Below are positions 1 through 7,984 of a stretch of 13,541 nucleotides of DNA, one piece after another. Every line of letters begins with the position of its first letter. The first letter of the stretch is position 1. The position numbers and the translations under genes are program-made. The stretch is from Gammaproteobacteria bacterium (GTDB lineage: Bacteria; Pseudomonadota; Gammaproteobacteria; Competibacterales; Competibacteraceae): contig PWUP01000248.1 in the NCBI GenBank assembly GCA_003562535.1, positions 1 through 13,541 of the forward strand, in the 5' to 3' direction. Under the pieces are notes generated by a model. That model had not been told where the DNA came from, did not search any database, and worked only from the letters and a program-made list of their open reading frames with translations.

Positions 1-1
1 A

Positions 2-598
2 AAAATCGGACTCTGGCTGATCGGTATCACTGCCGTGTTGATCACAGCGGCTGGTATCGCATGGTGGGTAGTCATTCGTGGGGTTGAAACCCCTGACTAT
101 CAGGTGGTCATCCAAGACGGACGGTTGGAATTGCGCGATTATCCCGCCTTGCGCATCGCTGAAGTCACCCGCAGCGGCGACCGCGAGACGGCATTACGCT
201 CTGGATTTAGACCCTTAGCGGGGTATATTTTTGCCCGCGAGCGTGAGGGCGAGCGTATCGCCATGACCGCTCCAGTGACGCAAACTTCAGATGAGGGTGC
301 TCAGTGGCGCGTGGCTTTTATCATGCCCAAACAGTATTCGCTGGACGATCTTCCCACCCCGACCGACGCGGATTTAACACTGCGGGAAATGCCCGCACAG
401 CTCATGGCGGCTATTCGTTTTTCTGGACGAGCCGATCAGGCGGCTATTGACGCCCAAGAGGCGCTCTTAGCCGACTGGTTAAACGCTCAACAGCTCACAC
501 CGATTGCCGCCCCAATCTACGCTTATTACGACGACCCTATGACGCCCGGCTTTCTGCGTCGCAATGAGATTTTAATTCCAGTTCATCCCTCTGATTAG
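2..598 (+). CDS. SOUL-family haem-binding protein, 5' end outside window
   Basis: The reading frame is open from base 2, so the gene begins left of the window; the GTG at 35 is only an internal codon. The visible protein opens with a hydrophobic stretch (codons from about base 5 to 80, ending in AWWVV), best read as a signal anchor or membrane segment, which would put the rest in the periplasm. After it come the marks of the SOUL/HBP family: VETPDYQVV, a LELRDYPALRIAEV strand pair, GFRPLAGYIF and the signature IAMTAPVTQ, with the C-terminal RRNEILIPV close. SOUL proteins bind haem or porphyrins; the bacterial ones have no settled role. The visible part, about 198 residues, is near the usual family length, so little is missing. 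It ends with TAG, and no gene follows on this strand for 249 bases. Family assignment is secure; the haem-binding role is family knowledge only. Confidence 0.88.
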   Translation, partial: KIGLWLIGITAVLITAAGIAWWVVIRGVETPDYQVVIQDGRLELRDYPALRIAEVTRSGDRETALRSGFRPLAGYIFAREREGERIAMTAPVTQTSDEGAQWRVAFIMPKQYSLDDLPTPTDADLTLREMPAQLMAAIRFSGRADQAAIDAQEALLADWLNAQQLTPIAAPIYAYYDDPMTPGFLRRNEILIPVHPSD

Positions 599-662
599 GT
601 TCACCCATTCCCGCCCTCATACTCAAGGTTCTAATTGCGCTTTTTCGTGTAATCGTTCAGTC

Positions 663-683
663 CCCTCTCCCAAAGGGAGAGGG
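663..683. repeat. Perfect 9-bp palindrome, REP-like
   Basis: CCCTCTCCC, the loop AAA, then GGGAGAGGG: nine perfect base pairs around a three-base loop, 64 bases after the SOUL stop codon. No T-run follows on the plus strand, so it is not a standard Rho-independent terminator for the SOUL gene. On the minus strand the T-run lies before, not after, the stem. Stems of this CCCTCTCCC type are common dispersed intergenic repeats in Proteobacteria, which is the preferred reading. It could still protect or end the SOUL mRNA in a Rho-dependent way. Confidence 0.55.
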
Positions 684-766
684 AGCAAAAAACAGATTAA
701 AGCAGGGGGGGGCTGAACGCTTACTTTTTCTTAGTATTTGAGGGCTGAGCAACTGTTTTTTGCTCC
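682..766. repeat. 14-bp inverted repeat with a 57-base spacer
   Basis: GGAGCAAAAAACAG at 682-695 is the exact reverse complement of CTGTTTTTTGCTCC at 753-766. Thirteen bases of the same word (CTGTTTTTTGCTC) occur a third time at 11325-11337. Arm one directly adjoins the 9-bp palindrome at 663-683 and shares its last two bases. The repeat may be the ends of a small degenerate element or a product of local duplication; no transposase or target duplication is visible. Confidence 0.45.
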
Positions 767-828
767 GGGGATGTGTTTGTTTGCTGCTTGCGGTAGATGC
801 CTTGTTCAATCACAATAGCAGCGTTCAT
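721..828 (-). CDS. Possible small protein of 35 residues, unrecognised
   Basis: An ATG at 828 opens a 35-codon frame ending in TAA at 721. The product starts MNAAIVIEQGIYRKQ and has a polar, lysine-rich tail ending NTKKK. An in-frame TAG lies immediately before the ATG, so it cannot start earlier. It has no clear ribosome binding site. It lies upstream of and divergent from the HDOD-GGDEF gene, and overlaps the region a longer form of that gene (ATG at 797) would need. The composition reads like protein rather than chance, but the length is too short to be decisive. It may be a true small protein, a decayed gene end or chance. It carries one copy of the 13-base word found three times in the window, read here as codons for EQKT. 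Confidence 0.25.
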   Translation of the reverse strand: MNAAIVIEQGIYRKQQTNTSPEQKTVAQPSNTKKK

Positions 829-847
829 CTATAGAAAATATTGCGTT

Positions 848-2782
848 ATGAAAGACAGGTTACGGTCAGGCGCAGTCGGCAAACGTGCCACGGGCGCTAA
901 GTTATTGCTGGATTCGGCGGGTGATCGTCTGCCAACGCCGGATGGGGTTGCATTGGCGATTATGGAAGCCTGCGAAGACGACCAAACCACCGTCCAGCAA
1001 CTCACCCGCTTGGTGCAAACCGATCCGGCGCTTAGCGGTCGAGTGCTCAAGTTGGCTAATTCGGCGGCGACTGGTCACCGTGCGGTGGCTTCAGTGCCTG
1101 AAGCCATCGTGCGGGTGGGAATGCAGACTGTGGGTCAGCTTGCCGTGGCGTTCTCGCTGATCGGCAAGGATGACCTCAACAGTTGTCCGGCGTTTGATCA
1201 CCAGCAGTACTGGTCACGGTGCCTGCTGATGGCTGTCCTATCTCGCAGTCTCGCTCAATTTACACGGGTCGCCCCGCCTGAAGACCTGTTTGCCTGTGGG
1301 CTATTGGCGCAGATTGGGGTGCTAGGATTCGCGTCGGTCTATCCAGAAGCGTATTCGGATCTGCTGGCGTCCAATCCAGCAGATTTAGCGGCACAGGAAA
1401 AAGCCCTCTTTGGCGTCGATCATAATGAATTGTCTGAAGCCATGATGCTTGATTTCTGTGTGCCCCGTGCTCTGGCTGAACCGGCGCGCTACCACGAAGC
1501 CCCTGAGCAATCCGGTTTCGATCACAATGGTCGGCCACAGCAGATCGCCACCCTGTTGCACTTGGCTTACCGCTTGTCAGCGGCTGCCGTTCACAATCGC
1601 GGAAGCCCGAGGGTGTCTAACCCATTGGAGGTGGCTGTCGATGCGACCAGCGCCCGATTGAGTATTGCCGAGGAGGCGATGGAGTGCATATTCAACGATG
1701 TGCTTGCCGAATGGCAAGAATGGTCAGAGCTGCTCCAGTTACCGGTGCAGTCAGCGCCTAAATACCAAGATCTGGAATTCACGCCTAATCATGGTCAAAC
1801 AGGCTATTCCACACCTTCGAGCCAGGCATTGCGTGTGGTCGTGACGGCTGAGCCTGAACTCGCCGCTGCTATAGAGGCATCGTTAACGGCGCTTGCCATC
1901 CCAGTGAAACACTGTGCCTGTGCTAAGCACGCTTTGCGTTTAGCGCTGAATTACCAAGCCAATGTGTTCTTCGTATCGCCAACCCATGACCCACTCATCC
2001 GGATGGTTCGCAACTCCGAGGTGGGTGATGCCAGCTTTATTTTTACGGTGCTTGCTGCTGCAGATTCTGAGCTTGAAACCCGCGCCTATACTACGGGCGC
2101 TGATGATGTCATCACTGCCGACATTGCCACTGAACCGCTTGCAAGCCGCTTAGCCCCAGCACTGCGTATGCTGGAACGACATGAGCGTTGGCGCAACGAC
2201 CGTAAAGAACTGCGGCGCATTGCCAAGGAATTGGCTTTGTCCCATCGTCAGCAGCAGATGCTGGCGCTGACCGACCAGCTCACCGAGTTGCCTAACCGGC
2301 GAGCCGCCATGAATGCGCTTGATCAAGCCTGGAACCGCAGCCTGAGATCACTGACACCTTGCTCGTTATTAATTCTGGACATTGATCATTTCAAAACGAT
2401 CAATGACCGTTATGGTCATGCTGTGGGTGATCAAGTCCTACGCGCGACAGCGGCTGTGTTGAAAGACGCTGTACGACGTGATGAGACCATTGCCCGAATT
2501 GGGGGCGAGGAATTTTTGCTGATCAGTACCCGTCTGGAACGGCGCGAAGCGGTCATTGCGGCTGAGCGCCTGCGCCGTCAACTAGAGCGCGCCACCTTGG
2601 ATGCTGGGGGCGAGACGATCCAAGTGAGCGTCAGCATTGGCATAGCCGTTCGTGAAACCGATATGCGGCAGGCTGAAGCGCTGATGATAGCCGCCGACAA
2701 AGCGCTGTATGCTGCCAAAAATGCCGGACGCAATCGAGTCGGTTTGTTTATGGGCGGCCAGACCCGCGTACTCACGCAATGA
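848..2782 (+). CDS. HDOD - degenerate receiver - GGDEF signalling protein (putative diguanylate cyclase)
   Basis: A cytoplasmic protein of 644 residues with no membrane segment. Residues about 20-235 form an HDOD domain (LPTPDGVALAI, then TDPALSGRVLKLANSA at 59-74), a helical module used for regulation rather than catalysis. Residues about 328-445 look like a response-regulator receiver: VFFVS at 373-377 sits where the phosphorylated Asp would be, and GADDVI at 417-422 matches the usual receiver helix 4 end. With Ser in place of Asp it probably cannot be phosphorylated. Residues about 475-635 are a GGDEF domain with DQLTELPNRR, DIDHFKTINDRYGH and an intact GGEEF at 552-556, so it should make cyclic-di-GMP from two GTP. 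The inhibitory site before it reads RRDE, not RxxD. The ATG at 848 is preferred over 797 because homology starts well after it and the longer form adds an unrelated tail; neither start has a good ribosome binding site. It ends one base before the convergent secF stop. Confidence 0.9.
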   Translation: MKDRLRSGAVGKRATGAKLLLDSAGDRLPTPDGVALAIMEACEDDQTTVQQLTRLVQTDPALSGRVLKLANSAATGHRAVASVPEAIVRVGMQTVGQLAVAFSLIGKDDLNSCPAFDHQQYWSRCLLMAVLSRSLAQFTRVAPPEDLFACGLLAQIGVLGFASVYPEAYSDLLASNPADLAAQEKALFGVDHNELSEAMMLDFCVPRALAEPARYHEAPEQSGFDHNGRPQQIATLLHLAYRLSAAAVHNRGSPRVSNPLEVAVDATSARLSIAEEAMECIFNDVLAEWQEWSELLQLPVQSAPKYQDLEFTPNHGQTGYSTPSSQALRVVVTAEPELAAAIEASLTALAIPVKHCACAKHALRLALNYQANVFFVSPTHDPLIRMVRNSEVGDASFIFTVLAAADSELETRAYTTGADDVITADIATEPLASRLAPALRMLERHERWRNDRKELRRIAKELALSHRQQQMLALTDQLTELPNRRAAMNALDQAWNRSLRSLTPCSLLILDIDHFKTINDRYGHAVGDQVLRATAAVLKDAVRRDETIARIGGEEFLLISTRLERREAVIAAERLRRQLERATLDAGGETIQVSVSIGIAVRETDMRQAEALMIAADKALYAAKNAGRNRVGLFMGGQTRVLTQ

Positions 2783-2783
2783 G

Positions 2784-3716
2784 CTAAGGCGTATCGTCCA
2801 CTTCCTGCTTAGGCTTAGGTGGAATCATGTCCTCACGCTTCAAACCCAGCCAGACGGCACCGGCACCGGCCACATAAATAGAAGAATACGTGCCGACCAG
2901 TACGCCAATCATCAACGCTAACGCGAAATTATTCATCACCGGACCGCCTAGGATCAGCAAGGCCAATACCGCCAGCAAAGTGGTGCCACTGGTGACTACG
3001 GTGCGACTCAGGGTTTGATTCACCGAGGCATTGACAATATCCACAATCGTGCCCTTACGCATACGTCGGAAGTTTTCTCGAATCCGATCCAGTACGACGA
3101 CACTGTCGTTTACTGAATAACCGATGACGGCCAAGATGGCGGCCAGTACGGTTAAATCAAACTCGATTTGGAATAAGGCGAATAAACCAATCACAATTAA
3201 GGCATCATGGCTTAAAGCCATAATGGTGCCCAGAGCCAAACGCCATTCAAAGCGCAGGGTGACATAAATCATAATGCCAATCAGGGCATACAACATGGCT
3301 AAGCCGCCCTGTTCGATCAATTCTTCGCCAACCTGCGGGCCGACAAATTCAACCCGGCGCATCTCCACATCGGGGTTAGCGTCCCGCAAGGCCGCCAACA
3401 CTTGACCGCTGAGATCAGCCGAATCGAGCTCACCGCGTGGCGGGATGCGGATTAATACTTCACGAGAGGTGCCAAAATGTTGGGCTTGAGCGTCATCGAA
3501 GCCAGCAGCAGCCAATGTGGCGCGCACCTCAGGAATGGCCACCGATTCTGGATAACCCACTTCCACCATAGTACCGCCGGTGAAATCCAGCCCCCAATTC
3601 ATACCACGCAGGACAAACAATGCAATCGCCAGCAGCACTAAAACCCCAGAGGTGATCAACGCCACACGCCCATAGCGCATAAAGTCAATCTGAGTGTCTC
3701 GAATCAGTTCACGCAT
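2784..3716 (-). CDS. secF: Protein translocase subunit SecF
   Basis: SecF pairs with SecD in the inner membrane and uses the proton-motive force to help pull exported proteins through SecYEG and release them. The 310-residue product, close to the usual length, has an N-terminal membrane helix (about 18-36), the SecF motif GLDFTGGTMVEV (42-53), a periplasmic domain with RRVEFVGPQVGEEL (120-133), then five further helices. The conserved membrane motif with VNDSVVVLDRIREN (202-215) is present, including the Asp linked to proton use. The ATG at 3716 has AAGGA about seven bases upstream, overlapping the secD stop; the gap between the genes is nine bases, so the two are co-transcribed. Its TAG stop lies one base from the stop of the convergent GGDEF gene, leaving no room for a dedicated terminator. 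Confidence 0.97.
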   Translation of the reverse strand: MRELIRDTQIDFMRYGRVALITSGVLVLLAIALFVLRGMNWGLDFTGGTMVEVGYPESVAIPEVRATLAAAGFDDAQAQHFGTSREVLIRIPPRGELDSADLSGQVLAALRDANPDVEMRRVEFVGPQVGEELIEQGGLAMLYALIGIMIYVTLRFEWRLALGTIMALSHDALIVIGLFALFQIEFDLTVLAAILAVIGYSVNDSVVVLDRIRENFRRMRKGTIVDIVNASVNQTLSRTVVTSGTTLLAVLALLILGGPVMNNFALALMIGVLVGTYSSIYVAGAGAVWLGLKREDMIPPKPKQEVDDTP

Positions 3717-3725
3717 GATCAGTCC

Positions 3726-5588
3726 TTAAATAGGCAGGGTCTGCAAACGGCGCCGACCACCGTAGCTGAGATTAATTAATCCACGAGTAACCATCAGTGC
3801 TGAGAACATCGAGGTCACAATCCCAATGGACAGCGTCACGGCAAAGCCTTTAATCGGTCCGGTACCGAAACTAAACAGCACAATGGCAGCAATCAGCGTG
3901 GTGACATTGGCGTCTAAAATGGTGCTAAACGCCTTGCTAAACCCGGTGTTAATCGCGGCTTGTGGGGAGTTGCCAAATTTCAATTCTTCGCGTATTCGTT
4001 CAAAAATCAGCACATTGGCATCTACAGCCATACCAATAGTGAGAATAATACCAGCAATCCCTGGCAGGGTCAGTGTGGCCTGTAACATCGATAAAGCCGC
4101 AATAATCAGTATCATATTACCAATCAAAGCGATATCGGAGACTAACCCAAACATCCGGTAGTATAACCCCATGAAAATAATCACCAAGGCAAAGGCGATT
4201 AAGGCCGCCTGAAACCCTTGAGTGATGTTGTCCTGACCGGCGCTGGGGCCAACTGTGCGTTCTTCAATGATGGTGATCGGCGCGGCCAAGGCTCCGGCGC
4301 GCAACAGCAGGGCTAAATCACGCGCTTCTTGAGAACTGCCCAGCCCGGTAATCATGAAGCGGCGGCTCAAACGATCACGGATGGTAGCGACGTTAATCAC
4401 TTCTTCGGTAGTGAAGCTTTCCCGCACCATTTCGCCGTTCACTTCACGGATTTCGGTTTGGGTTTCGATAAACACCACCGCGAGTAGCCGCCCGATATTG
4501 GCTCCAGTCACGTCTTCAAAGCGCCGTGATCCGGTGCCGTCCAGGTTAATAAATACCGCCGGTTGCCCCGACTGTGAATCGATGCCTGAGGAGGCGTCGG
4601 TGATCGAATCCCCGGTGATGATGATTTGGCGCTGCAATAACCACGGTTGGCCTTCGCGGTTAAAAAATAACAGTGAGTTAAGCGGGGTGCGCCCGGTTTG
4701 CGCCGCTTGAAACGGATCATTGCTCTCGTCAACCAGACGAAATTCCAATGTGGCTGTGGCGCCTAAAATCTCTTTAGCGCGGGTGGTATCCTGCACCCCT
4801 GGCAGTTGGACGACAATCCGATCCGAACCTTGTTGTTGGATAATCGGCTCAGCCACGCCCAGCTCATTCACCCGATTACGCAATGTGGTGATGTTTTGCT
4901 GGAGGGCAAAACGTCGACGCTCGGCAATATCCTCGTCACGCATGCGCAACAGTAGGGTTGGCCCTTGATTGCTGATATCGACATTTAACTCGGACAGGTG
5001 GCGATCAATCAAACGCTGAACGGCATCGAGATCGCCTGAATCACGCAGCCCAACCCGCACGCCTCCGGTATCAGGACGTTCTAAAACCGTGGTACGGATG
5101 CGCGCATCGCGCAGCAAACCGCGTAAGGTTTCGACATAAGCCTCCTCGGACTGACGCACGACCGCCGCCATATCCACTTCCATAAGAAAATGCACCCCAC
5201 CGCGCAAGTCCAGCCCCAGGTACATGGGGGCTAAACCGAGGCGTTGCATGATTGTCGGTGTTGCGGGGGCTAAATTGAGTGCTACGGTGTAATCTCGCCC
5301 TAAGTAGGCACGCAGTGTGTCGGCGGCCCGCAATTGGACATCGGTGTCAGCAAAGCGCAGCAATAATTGCTGACCTTCCAGCACCGCACTGCGCGGTGTG
5401 ATCTCATCATTGCTGAGTCGATCGAGTACCCGCGAGTAAACCGCTTGATCGAGGGTAGCCGTGGCACGCGCTGGTGAAATTTGCACGGCAGGATCTTCAC
5501 CAAAAAGATTGGGCAAGGCGTAAATTAACCCCGTCGCCAGCACTAGGCCGATGATGAGGTATTTCCACCAGGCGTACTGATTCAGCAT
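3726..5588 (-). CDS. secD: Protein translocase subunit SecD
   Basis: Partner of SecF in the inner-membrane export complex. The 620-residue product matches the usual gammaproteobacterial length. It has an N-terminal membrane helix (about 9-27), the D1 motif GLDLRGGVHFLMEVD (125-139), a large periplasmic domain, and a C-terminal block of membrane helices starting near residue 450. The transmembrane signature VDANVLIFERIREEL (522-536) carries the Asp known to matter for proton coupling. The ATG at 5588 is preceded by a GGAAG-type ribosome binding site. It lies 33 bases after yajC and nine bases before secF, in the standard yajC-secD-secF order. No defects are visible. Confidence 0.97.
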   Translation of the reverse strand: MLNQYAWWKYLIIGLVLATGLIYALPNLFGEDPAVQISPARATATLDQAVYSRVLDRLSNDEITPRSAVLEGQQLLLRFADTDVQLRAADTLRAYLGRDYTVALNLAPATPTIMQRLGLAPMYLGLDLRGGVHFLMEVDMAAVVRQSEEAYVETLRGLLRDARIRTTVLERPDTGGVRVGLRDSGDLDAVQRLIDRHLSELNVDISNQGPTLLLRMRDEDIAERRRFALQQNITTLRNRVNELGVAEPIIQQQGSDRIVVQLPGVQDTTRAKEILGATATLEFRLVDESNDPFQAAQTGRTPLNSLLFFNREGQPWLLQRQIIITGDSITDASSGIDSQSGQPAVFINLDGTGSRRFEDVTGANIGRLLAVVFIETQTEIREVNGEMVRESFTTEEVINVATIRDRLSRRFMITGLGSSQEARDLALLLRAGALAAPITIIEERTVGPSAGQDNITQGFQAALIAFALVIIFMGLYYRMFGLVSDIALIGNMILIIAALSMLQATLTLPGIAGIILTIGMAVDANVLIFERIREELKFGNSPQAAINTGFSKAFSTILDANVTTLIAAIVLFSFGTGPIKGFAVTLSIGIVTSMFSALMVTRGLINLSYGGRRRLQTLPI

Positions 5589-5621
5589 GATAAGAACTTC
5601 CGTAGCCAGATTTTAATAGGA

Positions 5622-5948
5622 TTAAAGTTCGCCTTTGACCGTGCCTTTAGGCATTAAGGTCGCCACGGCTTGTTTTTGTACGCGGACTTGGAGATTATCG
5701 GCGATTTCCAACATGATGAAATTGTCACCTACGTCGGTAATACGGCCTAATACGCCACCGCCTGTGACCACTTCATCGCCTTTTTTCAGGGCTTCAACCA
5801 TATTGCGGTGTTCTTTAGCCCGCTTGGTTTGAGGGCGAATGAGCAGAAAATAAAAAGCGACAATCAGCAAGATAGGGAACAGCAGCCCGACCAGACCACC
5901 ACCTGCAGGCTCACCTTGAGCCCAAGCATCGGAGATAAAAAAGTTCAT
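5622..5948 (-). CDS. yajC: Preprotein translocase subunit YajC
   Basis: A small inner-membrane protein of the SecDF-YajC complex that supports protein export. The ATG at 5948 gives 108 residues starting MNFFISDAWAQ, the usual YajC opening; a longer TTG-started frame to 5993 is rejected because it would run through the likely promoter. One membrane helix (about 18-36) leads into the signature YFLLIRPQTKR, followed by a cytoplasmic domain with GDEVVTGGGVLGRI. A GGGAAA stretch about ten bases upstream may serve as ribosome binding site. It is the first gene of the minus-strand operon. The tgt and queA genes that often precede it are absent here; korA diverges instead. Confidence 0.95.
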   Translation of the reverse strand: MNFFISDAWAQGEPAGGGLVGLLFPILLIVAFYFLLIRPQTKRAKEHRNMVEALKKGDEVVTGGGVLGRITDVGDNFIMLEIADNLQVRVQKQAVATLMPKGTVKGEL

Positions 5949-5992
5949 AGTAATGGGTTTCCCGCTAGGTTTGGTTAAAGAGTAAACCTGCA

Positions 5993-5998
5993 ATTATA
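5993..5998 (-). promoter_or_regulatory. Candidate -10 box for the yajC-secD-secF operon
   Basis: A perfect TATAAT on the minus strand, 45 bases upstream of the yajC start codon. It predicts transcription starting near 5986 and a short leader. The -35 region is poor (a TTAGTG-like hexamer at 17-base spacing), so the match rests on the -10 box and position. In the same 197-base divergent gap, a TTGACA on the plus strand at 6045-6050 could be part of a korA promoter, but no good -10 box sits at the right distance from it. Confidence 0.45.
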
Positions 5999-6145
5999 CA
6001 CAGCCTGACCGTAAACACTAAGCCCCCGCCAGTGTGCCAACGGATTGACAAATATCAACATGAGCATCATCTTTTGATCATAAAATTGTGTAATGATAAC
6101 GTCAATCAGTCACGAAAATGAAAACTAGCCCAAGAAATCATCACC

Positions 6146-7984
6146 ATGCTTCTTAGAGAAACCCTAGATTCAGTCGTCGTGCGTTTTGCCGGCGATTCTG
6201 GCGACGGTATGCAGTTAACTGGTAGCCAGTTCGCCCAAACCACGGCATTGGCCGCTAATGATTTAGCTACTTTTCCGGACTTTCCTGCGGAAATTCGCGC
6301 CCCCACAGGCACAGCCTATGGGGTCTCCGCCTTTCAAATTAATTTTGGTTCGTGCAACGTCAGTACCGCAGGCGATGCCCCCGATGTGCTGGTGGTTCTT
6401 AACCCAGCGGCGTTGAAAGTGAACCTGCCCATGCTCCGCGAGGGCGGGCAATTAATTATCGATAGCGGCAGTTTTACGCCGAAAAATCTCGCCCGCGCCG
6501 GGTACACCACGAACCCCCTAGAAGACGGGACACTCGACGACTATCTGGTGCTGACGATTGATATCTCGGCACAAACCTTGGGGGTCGCACGGCCTTTAGG
6601 GCTAGGCCATAAAGACGCGTTGCGTTGCAAGAATATGTGGGTGTTGGGTTTGGTTTATTGGATTTATGATCGTGATCCGCAACTGACCCTTCGCTGGCTG
6701 CAGAAAAAATTTCATGATCACCCTCAGATCGCACAAGCGAATATCGCTGCCCTTCAGGCAGGGCATGCCTATGCCGAAACTGCCGAATTAGGACTGATGG
6801 GCTACACCGTACCGGCACAACCGCAGTCAACCGGTTTGCACGGCCTGATCGGTGGTAATAAGGCTCTGGCCCTGGGGTTGGCAACCGGTGCCTATTTAGC
6901 CAATTTACCGCTGCATTTTTGCTCCTATCCCATCACACCCGCTTCCGGTTTGTTGCACGATCTAGCGGCAACGCCGGAATTAGGCGTCACCACTTTCCAA
7001 GCCGAAGATGAAATCGCGGCCATTTGTGCCGCACTCGGCGCTTCGTATGCGGGTAGCCTGGGTGTAACCGCCAGCTCCGGACCGGGTATGGCCTTAAAAA
7101 CTGAAGCGCTGGGCTTGGCTATTGCGACTGAGCTACCGCTGGTGGTGGTGAATATTCAGCGTGGCGGCCCTTCTACCGGTTTGCCGACCAAAACCGAGCA
7201 GTCTGATCTGTATCAAGCCATTTGGGGACGCAATGGCGATGCTCCTTTACCCGTGCTGGCGGTCTCGTCACCCGCAGATGGGTTTTACTGCGCCATTGAA
7301 GCCGTGCGTTTAGCGACCAAATACATGACGCCGGTGATTGTACTCAGTGACGGCTATATTGCTCATGCGTCCGAGCCGTGGTTAGTGCCCGATGTGGATG
7401 AGTTACAGGCTTTTCCCGTAAAGTTTCGCAGTGATCCGCATGGTTATCAGCCGTTTGCCCGCGACACGGCCACATTGGCTCGCGATTGGGTGCCTGCAGG
7501 CACCCAAGGCTTAGAACACCGAATTGGTGGGATTGAACGCGATGCTCTCAGTGGGGCGATTTCCTATGAGCCGAGGAACCATCAGCGTATGAGCGATTTA
7601 CGGGCTGCAAAAATCAATGGAATAGCCGCCGATATTCCTCTGCAGACAGTTGATGGGCCGAGCAGTGGCGATGTGGTGGTCATCGGTTGGGGATCGACAT
7701 ACGGTGCGATTAACCGTGCCGTGACCAATTTACGCGCCCAAGGCTGGGACATCAGTCATATTCATCTGCGCCATTTGTGGCCATTACCGCGTAATCTCGG
7801 TTCCTTGCTGACTCATTTTGAACAAATTTTAGTGCCAGAGATGAATCAAAGCCAGTTAACACGTTTATTGCGTAGTGAGTATTTACTCCCGGTCACTCCG
7901 TTGAATAAAGTTGCGGGGCAACCCTTTAAAATCAGTGAAATTGAACAGGCATTATGCCGTATGCTTGAAGGAGCAGAAAACTAA
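6146..7984 (+). CDS. korA: 2-oxoacid:ferredoxin oxidoreductase, fused gamma-alpha subunit (2-oxoglutarate type)
   Basis: With KorB it catalyses CoA-dependent oxidative decarboxylation of a 2-oxoacid, most likely 2-oxoglutarate to succinyl-CoA, passing electrons to ferredoxin; the reverse direction is possible in low-potential settings. The 612 residues are a gamma-alpha fusion. The gamma domain (about 10-190) opens with RFAGDSGDGMQ (13-23). The alpha part begins near 230, with YPITPAS near 260, FQAEDEIAA, TASSGPGMALKTE, and the marker GGPSTGLPTKTEQSDL near 340-355, followed by the C-terminal domain from about 490. The fused form with a separate beta subunit is the KorAB arrangement known from Mycobacterium and many Proteobacteria. 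The ATG at 6146 lies close to the first conserved motif but has only a weak ribosome binding site. It overlaps korB by TAATG. Substrate choice is inferred from subunit layout, and other 2-oxoacids cannot be excluded. Confidence 0.92.
   Translation: MLLRETLDSVVVRFAGDSGDGMQLTGSQFAQTTALAANDLATFPDFPAEIRAPTGTAYGVSAFQINFGSCNVSTAGDAPDVLVVLNPAALKVNLPMLREGGQLIIDSGSFTPKNLARAGYTTNPLEDGTLDDYLVLTIDISAQTLGVARPLGLGHKDALRCKNMWVLGLVYWIYDRDPQLTLRWLQKKFHDHPQIAQANIAALQAGHAYAETAELGLMGYTVPAQPQSTGLHGLIGGNKALALGLATGAYLANLPLHFCSYPITPASGLLHDLAATPELGVTTFQAEDEIAAICAALGASYAGSLGVTASSGPGMALKTEALGLAIATELPLVVVNIQRGGPSTGLPTKTEQSDLYQAIWGRNGDAPLPVLAVSSPADGFYCAIEAVRLATKYMTPVIVLSDGYIAHASEPWLVPDVDELQAFPVKFRSDPHGYQPFARDTATLARDWVPAGTQGLEHRIGGIERDALSGAISYEPRNHQRMSDLRAAKINGIAADIPLQTVDGPSSGDVVVIGWGSTYGAINRAVTNLRAQGWDISHIHLRHLWPLPRNLGSLLTHFEQILVPEMNQSQLTRLLRSEYLLPVTPLNKVAGQPFKISEIEQALCRMLEGAEN

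Noticed and set aside
663..683. Rho-independent terminator of the SOUL gene
   Set aside because: The stem is perfect but is followed by GAGCAAAAAACAG rather than a T-run on the plus strand.
663..695. CRISPR array
   Set aside because: Repeats are too few and irregular, two are inverted, and there is no periodic spacing or cas gene.
797..847. Upstream extension of the HDOD-GGDEF protein to an ATG at 797
   Set aside because: The 17 extra residues have no family likeness, overlap the small opposite-strand frame and have no ribosome binding site; the ATG at 848 fits the HDOD start better.
3826..4968. Plus-strand open frames opposite secD
   Set aside because: They are antisense shadows of a strongly conserved gene, with arginine/serine-rich low-quality translations and no start signals.
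6074..6087. FNR/CRP-type site (TTGATCATAAAATT)
   Set aside because: The left half matches TTGAT, but the right half is AAATT instead of ATCAA, too poor to call.
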